A stretch of DNA of 5,006 bases from Microbacterium faecale (GTDB lineage Bacteria > Actinomycetota > Actinomycetes > Actinomycetales > Microbacteriaceae): positions 1 through 5,006 of the forward strand of contig NZ_BMHO01000004.1 of assembly GCF_014640975.1 (NCBI RefSeq), in the 5' to 3' direction. The notes below the pieces were generated by a model, which made no database searches, was not told where the DNA came from, and saw only the letters and a program-made list of their open reading frames with translations. Positions 1-5,006 of this stretch are shown here, in pieces; within the stretch, counting starts at the first letter, position 1; every line of letters begins with the position of its first letter. Position numbers and translations under genes: made by a program.

Positions 1-94
1 ACATTACTGTGCTTCCACATCTGGCCTATCAACCCAGTAGTCTGCTGGGAGCCTCACACCCCTCAAGGGGGCAGGGAAGTCTCATCTTGAGGCC

Positions 95-127
<33 letters not shown>

Positions 128-195
128 ATCCCGAACGTAGCCAACCAGCCATGCACCTGGCGGTACAACTGGCACACCAGCGGTTCGTCCAACCC

Positions 196-209
196 GGTCC
201 TCTCGTACT
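196..209 (-). other. 23S sarcin-ricin loop
   Basis: The minus strand reads AGTACGAGAGGACC, the near-universal loop of helix 95 that activates the translational GTPases. It contains the bases equivalent to G2655 (complement of 208) and A2660 (complement of 203). It is unaltered. Confidence 0.95.
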
Positions 210-243
210 AGGGTCAGATCCTCTCAAACTTCCAACGCGCGCA

Positions 244-416
<173 letters not shown>

Positions 417-564
417 CCCGAGGTACCTTTTATCCGTTGAGCGACAGCGCTTCCACAAGCCACTGCCGGATCACTAGTCCCGACTTTCGTCCCTGCTCGA
501 CTTGTCAGTCTCACAGTCAAGCTCCCTTGTGCACTTACACTCGCCACCTGATTACCAACCAGGT

Positions 565-604
<40 letters not shown>

Positions 605-800
605 AACCGCCCCAGTTAAACTACCCACCAGGCACTGTCCCTGAACCGGATTACGGTCCGAAGTTAGATGTTCCAAATGACCAGAGTGGTATTTCAACAA
701 TGACTCCACCGACACTAGCGTGCCGGCTTCACAGTCTCCCACCTATCCTACACAAGCCACACAGAACACCAATACCAAGCTGTAGTAAAGGTCACGGGGT

Positions 801-805
801 CTTTC
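801..805 (-). other. 23S macrolide/lincosamide site, A2058-A2060 wild type
   Basis: The minus strand reads GACGGAAAGACCCC. The bases equivalent to E. coli G2057, A2058, A2059, A2060 and G2061 fall on the complements of 805, 804, 803, 802 and 801. All have the usual identity, so no target mutation for macrolide resistance is seen in this copy. Confidence 0.92.
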
Positions 806-883
806 CGTCCTGCTGCGCGAAACGAGCATCTTTACTCGTACTGCAATTTCGCCGAGTTCGTGGTTGAGACAGTTGGGGAATCG

Positions 884-956
<73 letters not shown>

Positions 957-1419
957 GCCGTTTACTGGGGCTTAAATTCTGAGCTTCACACCGAAGTGTT
1001 AACTCGTCCTCTTAACCTTCCAGCACCGGGCAGGCGTCAGTCCGTATACATCGTTTTGCAACTTCGCACGGACCTATGTTTTTAGTAAACAGTCGTTCCC
1101 CACTGGTCTCTGCGGCCCACACGCCCTTTCACACGCAAGGTGCTATAAGCGGCGGGCGCCCCTTCTCCCGAAGTTACGGGGCCATTTTGCCGAGTTCCTT
1201 AACCACGATTATCTCGATCTCCTTGGTATTCTCTACCTGACCACCTGAGTTGGTTTGGGGTACGGGCGGCTAGAACCTCACGTCGATGCTTTTCTCGGCA
1301 GCATAGGATCACCCACTTGAAACGCATCACGTCTCAGCCTTCACGACTCCCGGATTTGCCTAGGAGTCGGCCTACACGCTTGCACTGGACACCATCTGCC
1401 AGCTGGGCTACCTTCCTGC

Positions 1420-1548
1420 GTCACACCTGTTAATACGCTAACCGCACCAGCATGGGGTCGCGCGCTAGACATCACGATGCCACCCGAAGGTGACGGTGTA
1501 ATGGTTCGGGCGCTTAGCACCACTGGATTAGTTTGAACGGTTCTTCGC
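1420..1548 (-). other. Actinobacterial extra arm at 23S helix 54 (domain III)
   Basis: Between the conserved 23S phrase GGTTGATATTCCCGTACC (minus strand, right of this interval) and the arm returning to GCGTGTAGGC, the sequence holds roughly 100 or more bases that have no counterpart in E. coli. High-GC Gram-positive bacteria are known for a long insertion between helices 54 and 55 of 23S rRNA, and position and size fit it. The arm appears to fold as a long stem: minus-strand GCTAAGCGC near its start can be set against GCGCGC and GGTTAGCG on the other side. A capped hairpin (1471-1502) lies near its tip. The ends given are approximate, since I placed them by eye against E. coli rather than by a structural alignment. 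Confidence 0.85.
1471..1502 (-). other. UUCG-capped hairpin inside the helix 54 arm
   Basis: On the minus strand, ATTAC and GTGAT (one G-U pair) form an outer stem, followed by an internal loop. An inner stem of CACC with GGTG is closed by the very stable C(UUCG)G tetraloop. It sits at about the centre of the actinobacterial arm and is likely its tip. The pairing is read directly from the sequence; that it forms in the ribosome is inference. Confidence 0.65.
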
Positions 1549-1880
1549 CGGTACGGGAATATCAACCCGTTGTCCATCGACTACGCCTGTCGGCCTCGCC
1601 TTAGGTCCCGACTGACCCAGGGAAGATTAGCTTGACCCTGGAACCCTTGGTCTTTCGGAGGACACGTTTCTCACGCGTCATTCGCTACTCATGCCTGCAT
1701 TCTCACTCGTGTGGCATCCACGACTGGATCACTCCGCCGCTTCACCCGCCACACGACGCTCTCCTACCCATCAACACGACTGCCCAATGCAGGAAAACCC
1801 ACACCAGGAATCGCATGTGTCAATGCCACAACTTCGGTGGCGTGCTTGAGCCCCGTTACATTGTCGGCGCGGAATCACTT

Positions 1881-1942
<62 letters not shown>

Positions 1943-2505
1943 CTAAGCAACTCCACATCCTTTCCCACTTAGCACGCGCTTAGGGACCTTAGATGGTGGT
2001 CTGGGTTGTTTCCCTCTCGACGATGAAGCTTATCCCCCACCGTCTCACTGCTGCGCTCTCACTTACCGGCATTCGGAGTTTGGCTGACGTCAGTAACCTG
2101 TTGGGGCCCATCGGCCATCCAGTAGCTCTACCTCCGGCAAGAAACACGCAACGCTGCACCTAAATGCATTTCGGAGAGAACCAGCTATCACGAAGTTTGA
2201 TTGGCCTTTCACCCCTATCCACAGCTCATCCCCTCAGTTTTCAACCTAAGTGGGTTCGGCCCTCCACGACGTCTTACCGACGCTTCAGCCTGGCCATGGA
2301 TAGATCACTTCGCTTCGGGTCTAGGACACGCGACTCAGTCGCCCTATTCAGACTCGCTTTCGCTACGGCTACCCCACCCGGGTTAACCTCGCCACGTATC
2401 ACTAACTCGCAGGCTCATTCTTCAAAAGGCACGCCGTCACCCCAACAATGGAGGCTCCGACGGTTTGTAAGCAGACGGTTTCAGGTACTATTTCACTCCC
2501 CTCCC

Positions 2506-2536
<31 letters not shown>

Positions 2537-3090
2537 TGTCCGCTATCGGTCATCTGGGAGTATTTAGGCTTATCAGGTGGTCCTGACAGATTCACACGGG
2601 ATTTCACGGGCCCCGTGCTACTTGGGATACCCACCACCGCAGAACACGCATGTCGACTACGAGACTGGCACTCTCTCTGGTCCCGCTTTCAAACGGGTTC
2701 GTCTATACGCTTCTATACGATCGGAGACTCGGCAGAATCTCCCAGTAGGTCCCACAACCCCGCACGTGCAACGCCTGCCGGCTCTCACACACGCACGGTT
2801 TAGCCTCATCCGCGTTCGCTCGCCACTACTAACGGAATCACTTTTGTTTTCTCTTCCTGTGGGTACTGAGATGTTTCACTTCCCCACGTTCCCTCTACCC
2901 GCCCTATACATTCAGGCGGGAGTCACTGGGATGCGCAAGCACACCCAGCGGGGTTTCCCCATTCGGAAATCCTCGGATCACAGCCCGCTTATCGGCTCCC
3001 CAAGGCTTATCGCAGATTGCTACGTCCTTCTTCGGCTCCAGATGCCAAGGCATCCACCGTCTGCTCTTAAAGACTTGAAATCACATGAGC

Positions 3091-3115
3091 CACAGAAACA
3101 AAAAATTGATCTGTG
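3091..3115 (-). other. Small hairpin just upstream of 23S
   Basis: On the minus strand CACAGA and TCTGTG can pair as a six-base stem around a 13-base A/T-rich loop containing TTTTTT. It lies about 10 bases before the 23S 5' end. It could be part of the structure recognised during 23S 5' maturation. The usual partner of this flank is downstream of 23S, outside the window, so it may instead pair there. It is not a terminator: the T run is in the loop. Confidence 0.4.
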
Positions 3116-3150
3116 TTCGCTTTCTTTAAGATGCTCGCGTCCACTGTGTA

Positions 3151-3163
3151 GTTCTCAAAGTAC
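3151..3163 (-). promoter_or_regulatory. BoxA-like antitermination element in the spacer
   Basis: The minus strand reads GTACTTTGAGAAC, about 70 bases upstream of the 23S 5' end. Actinobacterial spacers commonly keep a CTTTGAGAAC motif here. It resembles the boxA sites bound by the NusB-S10 antitermination complex, which let polymerase read through long untranslated rRNA. The identity to boxA is partial (CTTTGA against CTCTTTAACA), so the role is inferred from motif and position. Confidence 0.6.
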
Positions 3164-3428
3164 AACCACGCCCACAAAACCAACGCGAAAAACGCGCCAG
3201 TCCACATGGGGTGACGAAGCCACCAACCCAACGGCTGATCCTTCAGGACCCAACAACGTGCACGCACCCAAACCCACCAGCCGAAACTTTCCCACTACGC
3301 GAACGCAGCGTACTCATCCCCACCAGCACATCCAGGTGCCTCGTCAAATGTTCCACCCATGAGCCCCGCCACGACACATTCGGCCATGAAACGGGTACTG
3401 GCACCAGACCTCGAAAGACCTGATGCAG

Positions 3429-3616
<188 letters not shown>

Positions 3617-3869
3617 AGCGTTGCTGATCTGCGATTACTAGCGACTCCGACTTCACGTAGTCGAGTTGCAGACTACGATCCGAACTGGGACCGGCTTTTT
3701 GGGATTCGCTCCACCTCACGGTATCGCTGCCCATTGTACCGGCCATTGTAGCATGCGTGAAGCCCAAGACATAAGGGGCATGATGATTTGACGTCATCCC
3801 CACCTTCCTCCGAGTTGACCCCGGCAGTATTCCCTGAGTTCCCACCATAACGTGCTGGCAACAGAGAAC

Positions 3870-3934
<65 letters not shown>

Positions 3935-4041
3935 CCACCTGTATACCGACCACAAGGGAACGACTGTTTCCAGCCGCGTCCGGTATATGTCAAGCCTTGG
4001 TAAGGTTCTTCGCGTTGCATCGAATTAATCCGCATGCTCCG

Positions 4042-4105
<64 letters not shown>

Positions 4106-4444
4106 GGAACTTAATGCGTTAGCTGCGTCACGGAGACCGTGGAAAGGCCCCCACAACTAGTTCCCAACGTTTACGGAGTGGACTACCAGGGTATCTAAGC
4201 CTGTTCGCTCCCCACTCTTTCGCTCCTCAGCGTCAGTAACGGCCCAGAGATCTGCCTTCGCCATCGGTGTTCCTCCTGATATCTGCGCATTCCACCGCTA
4301 CACCAGGAATTCCAATCTCCCCTACCGCACTCTAGCCTGCCCGTACCCACTGCACGCTGGAAGTTGAGCCTCCAGTTTTCACAGCAGACGTGACAAACCG
4401 CCTACGAGCTCTTTACGCCCAATAATTCCGGATAACGCTTGCAC

Positions 4445-4489
<45 letters not shown>

Positions 4490-4530
4490 TTCTGCAGGTA
4501 CCGTCACCCGAAGGCTTCTTCCCTACTAAA

Positions 4531-4574
<44 letters not shown>

Positions 4575-4598
4575 TGCATCAGGCTTGCGCCCATTGTG

Positions 4599-4658
<60 letters not shown>

Positions 4659-4690
4659 CGGTCACCCTCTCAGGCCGGCTACCCGTCGAC

Positions 4691-4732
<42 letters not shown>

Positions 4733-4919
4733 GAGCCCCTCCCGGACCGATAAATCTTTCCCACAAGTAACCATGCGGTTCTCGTGCATATCCGGTATTA
4801 GCAACTGTTTCCAGCTGTTATCCCGAAGTCCGGGGCAGGTTGCTCACGTGTTACTCACCCGTTCGCCACTAATCCACACCAGCAAGCTGGTGCTTCATCG
4901 TTCGACTTGCATGTGTTAA

Positions 4920-4962
<43 letters not shown>

Positions 4963-4969
4963 AAAAAGA

Positions 4970-4978
4970 AAAAAGCAA
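4970..4978 (-). other. 5' half of a likely 16S processing stem
   Basis: Minus-strand TTGCTTTTT, three bases upstream of the predicted 16S 5' end, can pair over nine bases (two of them G-U) with AAGGAGCAA directly after the 16S 3' end (3429-3437). Bacterial pre-16S is normally looped out by such a stem and cut by RNase III. The stem is short as seen, and pairing may extend with interruptions. Confidence 0.5.
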
Positions 4979-4985
4979 GCCACCC

Positions 4986-4994
4986 CAAAGAGCA
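4986..4994 (-). promoter_or_regulatory. BoxA antitermination element of the rRNA leader
   Basis: The minus strand reads TGCTCTTTG, matching eight of the first nine bases of the E. coli boxA consensus TGCTCTTTAACA. It sits about 19 bases upstream of the predicted 16S 5' end. BoxA RNA is bound by NusB with S10 and protects rRNA transcription from Rho-dependent termination. Both sequence and position fit. An upstream boxB stem, if any, would be mostly outside the window. Confidence 0.75.
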
Positions 4995-5006
4995 GCCAGC
5001 GAGTTT

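Larger units (their letters stand above)
4967..5006 (-). other. Pre-16S leader, 3' part
   Basis: These 40 bases lie directly upstream of 16S and are transcribed with it, then removed. They contain a boxA element and a T-rich stretch next to the 16S 5' end. The promoter and transcription start must lie further right, beyond the window; no -10 or -35 pair can be placed within these bases. Confidence 0.8.

Noticed and set aside
1341..1577. A possible foreign insertion or intervening sequence in 23S.
   Set aside because: The extra length matches in place and size the helix 54 arm normal for actinobacteria. It has no terminal repeats, target duplication or transposase.
3184..3196. The CGCG-TTTTT-CGCG hairpin as a transcription terminator in the spacer.
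   Set aside because: The stem is only four pairs, the T run is in the loop rather than after the stem, and a terminator between 16S and 23S would make no sense in this operon.
3067..3267. A 66-codon open frame on the minus strand with a hydrophobic, Trp-rich middle that could pass for a membrane peptide.
   Set aside because: It lies in the transcribed spacer and ends inside mature 23S. The Trp and Leu come from the G/T-rich spacer, and it contains the boxA-like element. I see no ribosome binding site that convinces.
2577..3362. A 261-residue open frame on the plus strand, the longest in the window.
   Set aside because: It runs antisense through 23S domain I and on into the spacer. The predicted protein has no recognisable domain, is rich in Pro, Arg, Ser and Thr, and has no matching gene neighbour.

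Overview
The window is one ribosomal RNA operon read right to left: every supported gene is on the minus strand. From right to left it holds 40 bases of pre-16S leader (4967-5006), a complete 16S rRNA gene (3438-4966), a 16S-23S spacer with no tRNA (3081-3437), and a 23S rRNA gene (1-3080) that runs off the left edge about 41 bases short of its mature 3' end. The promoter lies beyond base 5006. The rest of the 23S, and presumably 5S, lies to the left of base 1. I see no protein-coding gene; every open frame is read through rRNA or spacer and carries no protein-family signal.

The organism is an actinobacterium (Actinomycetota). The evidence is a large extra arm in 23S domain III at helix 54, the shortened helix 17 of the 16S, the 16S phrase GTAAAGAGCTCGTAGGCGG, and a tRNA-free spacer carrying TTTGAGAACT followed by CAGTGGACGCGAGCATC. 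The 16S reads most like the Micrococcales/Actinomycetales part of the class, but I cannot name a genus by eye.

The rRNAs look intact and functional. On E. coli numbering, the anti-Shine-Dalgarno tail, decoding-site adenines, 530 loop, peptidyl-transferase centre, GTPase-centre A1067 and sarcin-ricin loop are all present. From A2451 to A2660 the 23S matches E. coli spacing with no net insertion or deletion. No intron, intervening sequence, insertion element, CRISPR array or frameshifted gene was found.

The operon also carries its own expression signals. A boxA-type antitermination element sits just upstream of 16S, a second boxA-like element lies in the spacer before 23S, and complementary segments flank the 16S as a likely processing stem. 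I found no convincing sign of a new biological system. The points worth a second look are details of rRNA structure and processing.
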